Of a stretch of 64,000 nt of DNA, positions 22,853-35,508 are shown piece by piece; the stretch's first letter is position 1; each line of letters begins with the position of its first letter. Made by a program: the position numbers and the translations under genes. This stretch comes from Luzula sylvatica (lineage: Eukaryota; Streptophyta; Magnoliopsida; Poales; Juncaceae). The notes under the pieces were generated by a model that was not told the origin of the DNA, did no database searches, and saw only the letters and a program-made list of their open reading frames with translations. Location of the stretch: positions 1,714,655 to 1,778,654 of the forward strand of contig OX326961.1 in assembly GCA_946800325.1 (NCBI GenBank), in the 5' to 3' direction.

Positions 22853-24532
22853 TTAGCAAGGCCAATTACAACGGCACCGAAGTTGGCCTATAACGTGAGC
22901 ACAATATCCTGTGGCATCTTCTCCTTTATTCTCCTTGCATCTCACTACACAACCCAAATTCATGCACCCAATTGTTTCGTCCAAGAATTCATCACAATTT
23001 TCTGCTTCCACTTTTTTTTTTAGGAGAAAGACAAGCGCGATACGCGCTCGATCCAATCAATTTTTATAAAACACAAAACCAAATTACAAAGAGTCATATA
23101 TTTACAAGAATTGTTAATTCAATAAGCTAAAGCACTTTAGCCCCTAAATTGTTCCTTATAGAATTTAACAATATTTTTTCCAAAAACCCCCTAAATCTTC
23201 TATATTCTTAATTAAAAGGACATGTATTTTGCCTTTTCTATGAAAAATTCTATTATTCCGTTCTCGCCATATTGTCCAAATGGTAGCGAGCCAAATGACA
23301 TCCCTTTTTTTAACCTCCTCCGGAGATTGATTAGCTCGCAAGCCACGCCAAAATTCCACAAGCGATCCCACGGTGTGATTGGCTTGAGGTTGTACATGCC
23401 TCCATAGTTCACGCGTGAAAGGACATTGAAAAAATAGGTGAAAGGACGTTTCACGTACGTCGGAGCACAATGGGCACGTCGGGTCATGGGGCCATCCTCT
23501 TCTCGCGAGGTTGTCCTCCGTTAATATGCGGTCGTTGAAAGCTAACCACCCGAAAATCCTTGTTTTTAGGGGGGCCTTTATTCGAAAGATTTTCGGAGTC
23601 CATTGATATTCTACCCCGGGATTAACTATTCGTAAATACATTACTCTCGTTGCGTAATGAGGCGGAAGTGAGTTGTCATGTGTCAAATTCCGAGGAGGAA
23701 TAGTTTCCCGAAAGACTCCTTTCAAAGCCTCGTATAAAGGGAGGAGATTTTGGAGATCTTTCATGAAGTAGGAGGTCAAGTTTGTCAAAATTCCCGCTAT
23801 TTCATTCGCACTCCCAATGTTGTAGAGATTTTTTAACGTCACCGACCATTGAGACTCCACATCATAGTCAAGTTTAAATAGCCATTTAATAAGTAACGCT
23901 TTGTTATGGTTTTCGATGTCAATTATGCCTAAACCTCCGTGTTTTTTTGGTAAACATACTTTCGTCCAATTTACGAGACAATGTCCTCCGAGGACCTTGT
24001 CATTGCCCTTCCAAAAAAACGCTCTAATTAGTTTGTTAATTTCCTCAATTATTCCACTCGGTATTTTTAATGTTTGCATATAAAATGTCGGCATTGCCCC
24101 TAATACCGACTTCACTAAAGTTTGTCGGCCTCCTATGGTTAAAAATTTGTATTTCCAATTAACTATCTTGCTTCGTAATTTTGTTACAATTGGTTGAAAC
24201 ACCATTTTTCCCGGTCTTTTGTAAGAGAGTGGTAAGCCAAGGTATTTAAGTGGTAGGTTCTTTTTATTGTATCTAAGTAACGAGGATAAATGTGTGTGGA
24301 TTTGTTCAGGGATTGCTATCGGGACAAATCCACTTTTGTCCCAATTTATATCTAATCCCGACTGCTTCCACTTTTTGCACCAACATTTCCAGTACAAAAA
24401 ATAATAAAAAAATATTATCATATTTTCTTTGCGTAGTGGTGAATGGTGACGAGGGGATTTCAGAATTTGAGTACCTGAAATGGCCATGACAAGAACCAAA
24501 AGAATAGTGGTGGTAATGGAAAGTTTGGCCAT
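22853..24532 (-). CDS. Defensin-like (cysteine-rich) secreted peptide gene, split by a LINE
   Basis: Exon 1 (24532-24475) encodes a hydrophobic signal peptide starting 'MAKLSITTTILLVLVMAIS'. Exon 2 (23010-22853) encodes the mature peptide from 'VEAENC' to 'RCRCNWPC'. Together they give 71 residues. Eight cysteines follow the defensin-like order, with the GxC...CxC gamma-core in 'GYC...RCRC'. One intron between signal peptide and mature part is the standard plant DEFL gene structure, which supports the model. Such peptides are antimicrobial or signalling proteins; the role here is unknown. A LINE (23017-24361) inserted next to exon 2 and duplicated its first bases, so the acceptor AG exists twice. 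The copy next to exon 2 still has a pyrimidine-rich run and AG, so splicing may persist with an intron of about 1.46 kb. Confidence 0.72.
23017..24361 (-). mobile_element. 5'-truncated L1-type LINE inserted in the defensin-like gene
   Basis: Perfect 15-bp target duplications CTGCTTCCACTTTTT lie at 23002-23016 and 24362-24376, and a short poly-A (poly-T on plus) marks the 3' end. The open frame (minus strand) covers the part downstream of the reverse transcriptase active site, including 'KYLGLPLSYKRPGK', 'GGRQTLVKSVLGAMPTFYMQ' and a zf-RVT domain with 'CPLCSDVRETSFHLFFQCPF'. The catalytic FADD box is absent. The frame is still open through the inserted segment, which suggests a fairly young insertion. 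It has no independent activity. Confidence 0.9.
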
Positions 24533-25254
24533 TTTTTTTTTCTGATGTATAGATAACAAAGGAGTGTAATATCTTGTATTTATAGATTCATCATGAATGA
24601 ATTTCTTTTGGCCAAAACAATATCTTTTGTTTAAATGTAGATTCATTAATTTTGCATTTTGTGTTTTCTAGTTTTAATGTTGATATATGACATTGCATTA
24701 ATTAATTTATTTACTATATCTTGCATTAATTAGTATGTCTAAAGTAAAAACTATCATTGATTAATTTATTTTCTATATCTTGCATAAATTAGTATATCTA
24801 AAGTAGGAACTTTCATTAATTAAAATAAAAAATTCAATAATAATACTTTTGAGATAACTAATTTAATTTACATGAATATTATTTTTGGTTTATGAACAAA
24901 ATAGTGTTATTGCATTTAGTTGATTTGCATTGTTGATAAGTTCTTTTTTTTGGTAGTGCTATTGCAAGAGCTAACATTACTTAATTAAAAGCAATTTAAA
25001 ATTCTTGCTAACAAATAACCTTTATACCACTAGTTATTTTGGTTGCTATTTATTACACTCATATATTAGTGTTATTATATTCCTTCGATCATGCAAAAAT
25101 ATATATTTTAATATATGAAGAATCAAATATAATAAATATAGAAATATAAATAAGTCAAATTATTCACATTTTTTGTTTTTTTTTCTTAATGATCTCCATG
25201 ATTTTAAACTTCAACTAGAAAATGGTATTTAGTCTTCGGATGTGTAAAAACGTC

Positions 25255-25291
<37 letters not shown>

Positions 25292-26956
25292 TATTATTAT
25301 TATTATTATGACATGTCATTTTTACATTTCTCAATTCTAATAAAAATTTATGAAAGATAATTGCATTAATCAATCATCATTAATAGGGCATAATGGTCAT
25401 TTGATAAAAAAAAATTTAATTGCTCTTAATTAAGTCCTGTTAGTTCTTGTAATAGCATCATCCTTTTTTTATATATATGAGAAACAAATTACGAAGCATT
25501 ATTTTTTAAATGCATACCATAATTAATCAGGGATATTTGGTAAAATCATGAGTATGAAAAATTGATATGATCACCCTACCTTTAATCATATTCCTAATTA
25601 TTAATAACCAAAATTTCTTAATGAAACAAAATATTATTTCATTGGGAAGTGATATTGATCGAAAAAGTAATAACTATATGCAAATAATAAATGAACTTTT
25701 AAAGTTGAAATATATTTTGAGTATGAATTTATCATTTGAATTTTAAATTGTTGACGTTCCTTTCCAAATATTTTTTTTTTCTTTTCTAAATCAACTTAAT
25801 TGGACTTAGAAAGTTAGAATTCAACCAATTTGGTCCTTATTTTGGTCAAAACTAGAAGGCCACATTTTACATATTCTATCTTAGATGGCATTGGATGTTG
25901 GTGATGATGTAATAGGTTGGAAGATATGCATGATCACGTTCACCAAATTAAACTTTAGTGAGCAAATTCAAATTGGTGAAGTTAAAATGAATAAATAATA
26001 TTATGAGGCATGAGTCATGAGTCATGAGTGCATCTTGGCTTGCAAGATTAGAATTAGAATAGAATTTGGAATCCGAATCAAAAGAACATTGTAATCCCAA
26101 TAAATCATATTCTAAACAAGTACTGTACAAAAAAAGAAAAACAAATATTAAGGAACCCACCTCATGAGACACTTGTACAGTTTCATTGTGCTCGTCTCTC
26201 TTTAGCTCTTGTTTGCTTTTATACACGGCACACAAAATATATTGATGTCATTCATGAATACTGTATACCAATATTTGTAAGATACAAGTCGAATACGTAT
26301 CAGATATTTCACGTATCAGTTTCATTGTTTTTTATTATCTAACAACAATGAATACTTCTCATATATTTCACCGTTACATATGGATATTTCTAACTTACAT
26401 AAAAAATATATATAACTCGAAGATAAATTTTAAATTTTAAATCAAATAAAAAGTTGATACGTGTAAATAATTAAATATAAGAAATGTTCTATTTTATAAC
26501 ATGATAACCAAACTTTAAAGTATACATTAAATATATAATATATACTATTCGGTACACTAATAATTATTAAATATATAAATTATAATTAATAATATATATA
26601 TTCAAGATTTCTGTATCGTGGGATTTGTATCTACACAAGAGTTGTAATAATTACATCTCTGTAAATTGTATTTAGCATGTCGTCAACATTTTTAATAATA
26701 ATAATAATTTTGCCTCTATTTCATATTTGATAATTTAAAAATACAAATCAATTAGATTTCATGTAAATAACATGAAATACTTTCATTCGTAAATTTTACG
26801 TTTGACCAAGTCAATTTAATCTTCTATCATTTGACATTAAATTACATTTAAATATAAATAAAATATAATTTTATAAAACTTGCAATATATACTAATAATA
26901 ATAATTTATAGAAAATTAATCTTAAAATAAATACATTCGCTTAACTTTTATTTTAA
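24533..26956. other. AT-rich intergenic DNA with microsatellites
   Basis: No gene seen on either strand. An (AAT)n/(ATT)n palindromic microsatellite lies at 25255-25309, and a short GAGTCAT tandem at about 26005-26025. A diverged imperfect repeat 'CTTGCATTAATTAGTATGTCTAAAGTA' recurs at about 24720 and 24779. Confidence 0.5.
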
Positions 26957-28860
26957 CTAGCTTTCTCCCCGCGCAATTGCGCGGAGGTCTTCAGTCTGTC
27001 ATGATTTTATTTTTCTCAATACGTAATTAGATTCTACAATTTGTTTATCTGATTGTACAAACTTAAAAAAAATCTATCTTTTTGTAAATTTCAAAAAAAC
27101 TGATCCTCTACCAAACTTTTATTTCCTAATACTCTTATGAATGATCTTAAAAACAAACGGACAAAAATACCCTTCTATTTTCAAATTTAATAATTAAAAA
27201 TATATTTTTATTATTTTTTATTAATTTTATTACTTTTAAGAAAATTCATAAACATTTTTAACATGCAGTGATTACAAAAAAAATATAATAATTACAAATT
27301 GAGTTTATATAATTTTAATATTTCATTTATTATGTTTGAAAAAATAACATCGGGTAATAATAAAATAAACAATAATAAATAAACATCTTGAAAATATATT
27401 GATAGAAAAATATCGGTTTAAACATCTGGTTTTTTTTTATTTATTTCTTTAATAGTTTCATGATATTTTATTTTTCAAATATTTGGAATGTGTTTTTGTA
27501 ATATTGTTGTTCGTTTTATTATTATTTTATGTAAGTTTTGCAAAGAAAAAATTCAAAGGTCAAAATGTTAAAATTATGTAAATAAAATATATAATAACTT
27601 TTTTAAAATTATTATATGGTACCAAAATTTAGGACTTTATTAACATTATTAAAAAATAACATGTACATATGTAAATTATTAAAATTTGATGACATGGAGC
27701 AACCAAATGAGAGAAATTTTCTTAACTTTATACATATACAAAATTATACTATCGAAATATAAATTAAAATGTAAAAAAGGACTGAAATGTAAATAAAAAA
27801 GGACCAAAATGTTAATAAAAAGGACCAAAATATAAACTTAAATTAAAAAGGACCAAAATATAAATAAAAATGACAAAAATGTAAATTCAAAAATGTAAAA
27901 AAGGACCGAAATGTAAATAAAAGAGGATCAAAATATTAAAAAAAATGATCTAAATGTAAATTTTTAACGTAAAAAGGACCAAAATGTAAATAAAAAGGAA
28001 CAAAATGTAATTTTTTAAACTAAAAAGGACCAAAATGTAAATTTAAAAAATATTTTTTTACAAAAAGCCCCTGATGACGTGGCCTCATGTATGAGCTCCA
28101 TTTCTTCCAACTTTGTACATAAGCTAGCTTTATCCCCGCGCAATTGCGTGAGATTTTTTTATATAATTATTTAAATAGAATTAACGCGTGTGCGAATTAA
28201 CGCAAATGTGTTTGAACTAAATTAATCTAATCATGACATATTTGCAAATATCATGATGTCAATAGATGCATAAGGTTTATGAAATTAGTCTATCACGGAT
28301 ATTATTTTCTAGTATAATTTGTATAAATAATATTTGTTCAGGTGCTTATAAAATCGATTAATATAATCATGACATATTCGCAAATTTTAATAGTGATGTA
28401 AAATAGGAAAAAAAGACCAAATGTAAAAAATGTAAAAATAAGAAAAAAGGATAAAAATGTAAAAATGGACCGAAATGTAAATAAAAAAGGATCAAAATAT
28501 AAATTAAAACAAAAAAGGACCAAAATATAAAAAATGATCAAAATGTAAAATAAGAAAAAGGATCAAAATGTAAAAAATGACCGAAATATAATATAAAAAG
28601 GACCAAAATGTAAATAAAAGGACCAAAATGTAAAATAAAAAGTATTGAAATATAAAAAAGGACCGTAATGTAATTTAAAAAGGACCAAAATATAAATAAA
28701 AAAGACCAAAACATAAATTTTAAAACAAAAAATGACCAAAATATAAATAAAAAACACCAAAATGTAAATTAAAAAAATATTTTTTACACAAAGATCCTTG
28801 ATGACGTGAAAGCCTAGAATTGCAAGAAATTTCTTAACTTTATACGTAAGATATAATTTG
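26957..28860 (-). mobile_element. Two tandem Helitron-like elements rich in a 'GGACCAAAATGTAAAT' minisatellite
   Basis: Two starts, at about 26957 and 28126, share the word CTAGCTTT(C/A)TCCCCGCGCAATTGCG. Read on the minus strand this is a GC hairpin followed by a CTAG end, like the 3' terminus of Helitrons. Each copy continues through AT-rich DNA into many degenerate repeats of GGACCAAAATGTAAAT (about 27775-28040 and 28425-28770) and ends with 'TGATGACGTG...TTCTTAACTTTATAC'. No Rep/helicase protein is present. Assignment to Helitrons is by end structure only. The minus-strand ORFs here are products of the repeat. Confidence 0.5.
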
Positions 28861-29615
28861 TCACTCATAGCACAAGTCTTACGTAACATTGTTCTAATTT
28901 GAAATGAGCACAAATTTATGATTATCACGAGAAAAAAGTACAATTCTAAAACAAATTTAATGCTTAAAAATTATAAATACAAAAATTGTTGTACTTAATT
29001 AGTATATTAAAAATCGTCAAATTAAACTAAAATTATCATTATTATTAAAAAAAAATGAACTGATACGTTATTTGATAGGTTACAGTAACTTATTCCTTGT
29101 CCTGTAACTTATGCCTAAAAAACCGAATATTCAATTCAAAAAAAAAAGAGCCGAATATTCCAATCCTTATTCCTTCCAACAACACAGGGTCCCCAACTTT
29201 CCCAATTCTTTATCTCCATTTAGAATATAACGGAGACATCCATTATATCAATATTAATGTTAAGAGCACCGAGCCGTCTCGTCTCTTTTTACCTTTAACT
29301 GGATAATAATAAGGAGGAGAGGAATACTCGCGTGTTATCCACCAGAAATTCAAATCGACCATTTCCCACCAAAAACCAACTTATTCCTGTTCCAGATAAT
29401 ATGGAATAATCAGGGAATATTAGTTTACATCCACCAATACATTATTGCATGCCAAACCACGCATAATAATATTCTTTGGCATCTTCTTCTTTTCTTCTTC
29501 TCTCCACCTATTTAAACTCCCCTTCCAATCCACCATTTTCCACCAAATACCAACAACTCAATTTTTCTCTGAATCCTAAGTCTTACTGCGAATTTCTTAC
29601 TGCAATTTGAAAAAA
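28861..29615 (+). promoter_or_regulatory. Intergenic DNA and promoter of the HAD phosphatase gene
   Basis: Mostly AT-rich with no gene. A TATA-like CTATTTAAAC at about 29509-29518, about 100 bases before the start codon, is followed by a C-rich leader, as in plant core promoters. Confidence 0.5.
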
Positions 29616-30608
29616 ATGGCTGGAATTATAGTGGTGTTCGATTTCGACAAGACCATCATTGACTGCGACAGTGATAATTGGGTCGTAGATGAGCTCGGCG
29701 AAACTGAATTGTTCGACAAACTTCTCCCTACAATGCCATGGAATACTCTAATGGTATATTTCTTTTGATTTAACTTCGTAAATGTTCTTCTTTGGTATTT
29801 GTACAAGCTTCTAATGTTTTATAATCTGAAAATATTACAGGATAGAATGATGAGCGAATTGCATGCAAAAGGCAAATCGATTAGAGACATAGAAGAAATC
29901 CTAACAAAGGCCCCAATTGATCCGAATGTAATAACTGCCATTAAAGCAGCTTATGCACTGGGGTGCGATTTGAGGATTCTGAGCGATGCGAATGCAGTTT
30001 TCATCGAAGCGATTTTGAAGCACCATGGATTGAGAGAGTATTTCACTGAAATTAACACGAATCCTAGCTATGTGGATGAAGAAGGAAGACTCAGGATCTT
30101 TCCTCATCATGATTTTCACAAATCGAGTCATGGTTGCGATTTGTGCCCTCCTAATATGTGCAAGGTGAGAACTTAGTTACTTAACCATGTTTTCATAATC
30201 AAATAACCAAATCTCTTTCAATTAGAAATCAAAAACTCATCTTTTGCACTCTTTCTAAATTCACAGAGCAAAGTTTTCGAACGAATCAGAGCTTCGGCAA
30301 TGTCTGAGGGCAAAAAACACTTCATTTACTTAGGCGATGGTAAAGGGGATTACTGTCCATCTCTTCGCCTGAGCGAATCGGACTTTGTAATGCCGAGAAA
30401 AGAGTACCCGTTATGGGAATTGATTCGAAGCAACCCGTCATTGATAAAGGCAGAGGTTCACGAATGGACGTACGGGGAAGACGAAGCCAAGAAATTATTG
30501 CAATTGATTAGTTATGGCATTGAAGAGATTCGTTTCGAGGAGATGAGGAGTTGTATTCCTAATTTGGTGCAGAACGAAACTCCTCGCCCTCTTAGGGTTC
30601 CTAACTAA
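29616..30608 (+). CDS. HAD phosphatase, PHOSPHO1 / thiamine phosphate phosphatase-like (3 exons, 267 aa)
   Basis: Exons 29616-29753, 29841-30164 and 30267-30608 join in frame. The protein opens with the HAD motif I 'VVFDFDKTIIDCDSD' (nucleophile Asp), has motif II in 'LRILSDAN', a cysteine-rich 'CDLCPPNMC', and motif IV 'IYLGDGKGDYCPSL'. This is the plant group containing At4g29530 (thiamine phosphate phosphatase-like), At1g17710 (PEPC1, phosphoethanolamine/phosphocholine phosphatase) and At1g73010 (PPsPase1). The length and the compact 'KSSHGCDLCPPNMCK' segment look closest to At4g29530, but I cannot separate these substrates by eye. PEPC1 and PPsPase1 are phosphate-starvation induced; no P1BS-type element was checked in detail. 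The gene is intact. Confidence 0.88.
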
Positions 30609-33503
30609 TTGTTAACTCAATAATAACTTTCATTTTAGAGTTTTGTTTGGCGAGTTTGAGAGATTTGACTTGGTTAATGACCGAGTGTTATTATTATCTG
30701 TGCTTTACTATTTTATCAGATATTTCTTTTTTTTACTTGATATTTTTGTTTAATCAGCACAAATAATAATTATAACAAATGATTTGAATAAATAGCAGTT
30801 TTGCCCGAAGATCTGACGTTAATATTTTTTTGTCAATTAAAACGATGTTTAAATTGTTAAAATTCCACTATTCAATTAAAATGATGTATAATCAAACTAA
30901 AAAAAATTGTTCATAATACAATACAATGATTATTTGGGATATTGATATGCATGTTATTTGTGTTAATTAAATGAAAAGTAAAGCTAGTTTCAATTGTACA
31001 TGTATCATTCCTACTTGTTTAAAAAGTAAACCGATCCATATATAATTTGATTATGATATAAACTGATTTATGTCAAATTAAAATTGACCCGAGCTGGTTC
31101 AATCGAACCGTTTGATCTAAAAAAAAATTCAAGCGTGCATTTAATTCGAACCAAAGTAGCTCGATTAGATCTCGAGCCGAGCTCGAATTGATATTAGTTC
31201 GGCTTGACTCGGCTCGTTAACGGTCCTGCTAAACCGAATAATACTCTATATACTCTTCAATTTTGTTCTTGCTATTTAAATTTTGTTTTCGTGGCCCAAT
31301 TATTTGAAACATTTTCTGAATACAAAATGAAATAAAACGGCCACCTTAAATAATAAAACAAGTCATAACTGCTAGCATGAACAATTTTCAAATTGATTCT
31401 TCGTTATTTAAATTTGGGCTTTTATGGCCGAAATAATCCTACTCAAGACCCAATTTGAATGAAAAAATCCTCACCTTGTATCATTTCTTCTCTTACAAGT
31501 TACAATTTGTATTATTCTTCAGATATTGTTCCTACCAAGCTCCGCCGCAAGCCGACGAGAATCGATTTCAGAGTTAGGGCGGTTCGAACTCCTTTCGAAT
31601 GGAAGAATTATTTTGAAATAATAAAAAATTAAGAGGAGATGGACATTTTCAACAGCATCCCTCAAAATCCTCATTTCATGAATCACGACAAATAATAAAA
31701 AATTCTTTATTATTTTGAAATACATTTTTACTAAATTAATTCAAATTAAATAACAGGAAAGAAATGCGTCAGGGTACGGCACTTGTGGGACGAGAAGGGA
31801 CCAGTATGTTGACTTTTTTGATGTAGTTAAAAATAATATTGAGCTACTAACGATTTCATCTAATTATGATCAATACATATAAATTATACACAAGACAACC
31901 ACGATGATACACAATGCTACACATTGAAGACGAAGAGTTACACAAAAAAAGACACGGGAAATCGAGATACTACCCGATTAATATATTGAAGAAATTCGTA
32001 ATTAAAGAACACACAAAAGGAGTATCAAACACGTAGAATACTTGGAGATAATATACCATGAAGATTAGACAATCACACTCGAAGAATCATGCATACAAGA
32101 ATTGAAGATTACATAGCAAAAGGCTCCGAAAAAATGCGAAAATCACCCAAGAATATTTGGACATTTGAAGACTCACAAGATCCCAAATCAACCTTGGATA
32201 TAACCCAAACATAACCCTAAAGGGATGGAACAAATAACCCAAAACTCAGCTAAAAACCAAACTCCAAAAACACTTTGAAAATGGCCAAAATGCACTATTC
32301 GTCTGGACGCATGGTTTGGGGCGTATGATCGCATGGTCTACAGAGAAAACTGTCAAACCTGTCACGTTTTGAAAATCTGAAAAATGAAAATTATAAATTA
32401 CTAAAGTGTATCTGAGATTAATATGAAAGTTGTAGATCATCAAATTTGGAGTAATAATACGAAAGTTATGATGGTTTACCAACATCTCAGCTACACAAAA
32501 AATGTCAAATATGACATGTTCTGAAAATATGAAGAAAAAAAGAACATTAAAAACTATTTAAATGGATCTGGGCCGAATATCAAAGTTGTAGATAACTTCG
32601 GCGCCTTTCCAGAGCCGCGTAGATCATCAAGTTTGATGTTATAATGAAAAATTTATTATAGTTTTATCAACAGCCCAATAACCACTTCAATCCACACATC
32701 TATATATTTGTTAGGATAACCTTAATCCAGAGAGTGTTCATCGTATGACTGATTGGATCGTTGTTATATCAATTGTTTTTGGAGTTAATTAATTGTTGGA
32801 AAGGTTCTATGCCCTCGTAATTAGTCTTTTGTAATCGGAATTCATATAGGAGGTTCATCACATTCTTATAGGAGGTTCATCACATTTATGGAGTTAATTT
32901 GGTCGAAATCCGTTATCATATCCGGTATTATCTTTTTAACTTTTTATTTATTTTATTCGATTTTTTTTTACTTTTCGAGCAACTTGAGATTGGTCCACAT
33001 ATTCTGTTTTTGCATGTGTCTATTAAACCATCGCATATACAGTTGCTTGAGTTTTTCCGTATGTTACGTATCAATTCGTAATTAAGAATATTCATACGCA
33101 CCAAATTGTGGTTTACCTTTCGTTATTTACTTTAATGTATTTCCTTTTATGTACTTTAATTTTCAGTATTTAATTTTCCGTTATTTACTTTATAATATTT
33201 ATGTTTCCGTACTTTATTTATTTTTCATTATTTACTTTAGTATTTATCTTTCAGTACTCTATTATTATTTAGTTTAAGTAGTTTAGTTAATTAATTCATC
33301 ATCTATTTAAAATTACGGAGATTAAAAGTGATTAGAATTAGAATTGCTACATATAGTTACATATTTTAAATTAATTTAGAAATTTCGCATATAAGTTTAT
33401 TCATCTTTTTTAGATTATCTGCAGACAACACGGAATATCGGACAGTGAACAACTTCGAAATGCATAAAATAAAAATCTGCAAAATATAAAAATATTTCTC
33501 TTA
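30609..33503. other. Intergenic DNA with possible LTR-retrotransposon remnants
   Basis: No gene. At 31084-31235 there is a block of 'GAGCCGAGCTCGAATT'-type words typical of degenerate hAT-derived repeats. From about 32260 to 32660 there are phrases such as 'GAAAGTTGTAGATCATCAA' of the kind common in retrotransposon untranslated regions. A 24-bp unit 'TATAGGAGGTTCATCACATT' repeats at about 32847-32886, and a T-rich 'TTATTTACTTTA' series lies at 33120-33250. These suggest an old LTR element, but no paired LTRs or pol were found. Confidence 0.35.
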
Positions 33504-33895
33504 GGAGCTGTTTGGCAAGTGGAATTAGTAGAGTGGAATCGGATTATAAGGTGGAGGAGTAAAAAGTTCCGGAATTAGAAATTCCACAGTTTGTTTGGTT
33601 GTCCAAATTATAAGATGTTGGAAAATATAATTTTTTGTTTGGTTGTTTAAAAGAATCTGGAATTTCGTTGTTGAAAATATAAAAATAATATTCATTAAAA
33701 CTGATAAAGAATAATAATATTATTGTAAAATTATTATAATAATATTAGTTTGATAAAAAAATATGGGGAAATTTTGAATAGTAGACCAGATTTAGTTCGG
33801 AATACCCGAAATAGTCAACATAGTTTGGTAATTTGGAATCTAACACTCTCGACTTTGTTGATTCCTAATTAAACTGTTAACTCGTGCTAAACCGG

Positions 33896-34135
33896 TCGAC
33901 TTTTGAAAAGTCGAGTGCTCCTTTTCCCGAGATAGCTCCCCAGACTCCAACGTAGCGTATTAAAAATGGTCGACTTTTCAAAAGTCGAGACCCTGATGAA
34001 TACACAGCTCCCCAACGCCCTCCTACCGTAATTAAAATACATCGACTTTTCAAAAGTCGAGACCCTGATAATTACCCTCCCACCAGCCAACAACCAACAA
34101 CCAAATTTAATTCCCCTCGACTTTTCAAAAGTCGA
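33896..34135. repeat. Subterminal palindrome array in the MULE left TIR
   Basis: Four copies of a 19-bp palindrome, TCGACTTTTGAAAAGTCGA or the C-centred variant, occur at 33896-33914, 33970-33988, 34042-34060 and 34117-34135. They are spaced 74, 72 and 75 bases apart. The right TIR has about seven full or degenerate copies between 38830 and 39130. Regular spacing in subterminal DNA suggests transposase binding sites (inference). Confidence 0.75.
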
Positions 34136-34226
34136 GCAAAAGTCCTTTATAAACCCCCCCCCCCCCCCCCCCCCCCCCCCCACCCCCCCCCACACACAAC
34201 CCCCTCTCACGCTCACGCTCACACAC

Positions 34227-34264
<38 letters not shown>

Positions 34265-34286
34265 CAATTTTTTCTGACAAAAAAAT

Positions 34287-35508
34287 ATGTCATTTGATGA
34301 TGGAATTTTGCCGGGTCCGATTGATAATGATGTATTATTTTTGCAACATAATCATCGGTCCGAAAGAATTCGTCCATTGCGAGACTCTATTAGATTCGAA
34401 CAAAAATCCACAAACTGGAGGAGATGGCAAATTTCGGATCCGAGAGTAGTGTTATGACTAAGACGATCGGGATTTTACTCGATTATGCAATGTGCGGTAA
34501 ACGAGAATTCATGGCCACTTCTCACGGTTTTGGTGGAAAGATGGCGTCCGGAAACAAACACATTTCACATGCGTTGGGGAGAAATGACTGTAACTCTTCG
34601 TGATGTCGCGTTGCTCACTGGATTGTGTGTGGACGGTAATCCTGTTATAACTCCATATATTTCTTCACTTAATTTAAAAAGAGAAGTGGTTAGATTACTC
34701 GGACAATGTCCGAATGTATGGACAAAAGAAAAACCATGTATAAAGTTGAAGTGGTTAAAAACAAATTTCGAACAAGCAAGTGAAGGACGAGACGAGGAGT
34801 ATTGTGATCAGCAAGCTCGTGCTTATATTCTGTACTTTTTGGGTGGTATCGTATTTCATGACTCGACCACGGATTCGATTCCGGCAAGGTTTATTATGTT
34901 TTTGGAAAATTTCGATACATGTAGAGGGTATGCATGGGGAGCCGCTGCTTTGGCTCATTTATATAATGCACTTTCATTTTGTGCCGTGATTGGGCACGAG
35001 CACTCATATGGATGGTTTTCTCTTCTTCAGGTAAAAGAAAAATTATAACATTTTATTTAATAAAAATATTAAGTTTGGAATTTAATTTGACAGGTATGGT
35101 CTTGGTATCATTTACTGTCGGGGAGACCTAAGATTGTTTCTTATCGAGCAGCTCCCGGTGAAATGATGCCACTAATGTGGAAATGGACCGTAGCAAGTAT
35201 TTCTTACAAAAATAACAATCTTGCGACACAAACTTGTTATCTTGCGGGATGTTTCGATGACTGGGAAAAAACACAGGTATATATTTTCTAATATTTGTTT
35301 GATTATATTTATGTTTTATATTTTTTTATTTATTTAGGTTGAATGGGACCCGTACACAGACGAGATGCTTTCACAGGTCCCTCCTGCATATATGGAGGGA
35401 CATCGTGTGTGGAAGGCTCGAGTTCCTTTGATTTGTTTTGACACGATCGAGATTCATTATCCTGATCGAGTATCATCAAGCCGAACTTCGTATGTCTCGG
35501 TATCTTGA
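34287..35508 (+). pseudogene. Plant mobile domain (PMD, 'aminotransferase-like') gene of the MULE, broken
   Basis: Exons 34287-35030, 35094-35276 and 35338-35508 are joined by good GT-AG borders. Characteristic PMD words are present: 'PLLTVLVERWRPETNTFHMRWGEMTVTLRD', 'LTGLCVDG', 'YILYFLGGIVF', 'GAAALAHLYNAL' and 'VEWDPY'. PMD proteins occur in plant transposons and in the host genes MAIN/MAIL1, which act in silencing and gene expression. Two defects are visible. There is an in-frame TGA at 34454-34456, after about 56 codons. The C-terminus also departs from the family just after 'IHYPDR', where it overlaps the 3' end of the antiparallel transposase. Translation could restart at the ATG at 34485. 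Confidence 0.8.

Noticed and set aside
27775..28770. Regularly repeated short units that could suggest a CRISPR-like array
   Set aside because: Units are degenerate and adjacent, without unique spacers, in a plant nuclear context; this is a minisatellite.
28338..28943. Long minus-strand hydrophobic frames resembling membrane proteins
   Set aside because: They are produced by the T-rich complement of the GGACCAAAATGTAAAT minisatellite; the hydrophobic pattern simply repeats with the unit.
31084..31235. GC-richer block as a possible gene
   Set aside because: No open frame; the repeated 'GAGCCGAGCTCG' words are typical of degenerate transposon ends.
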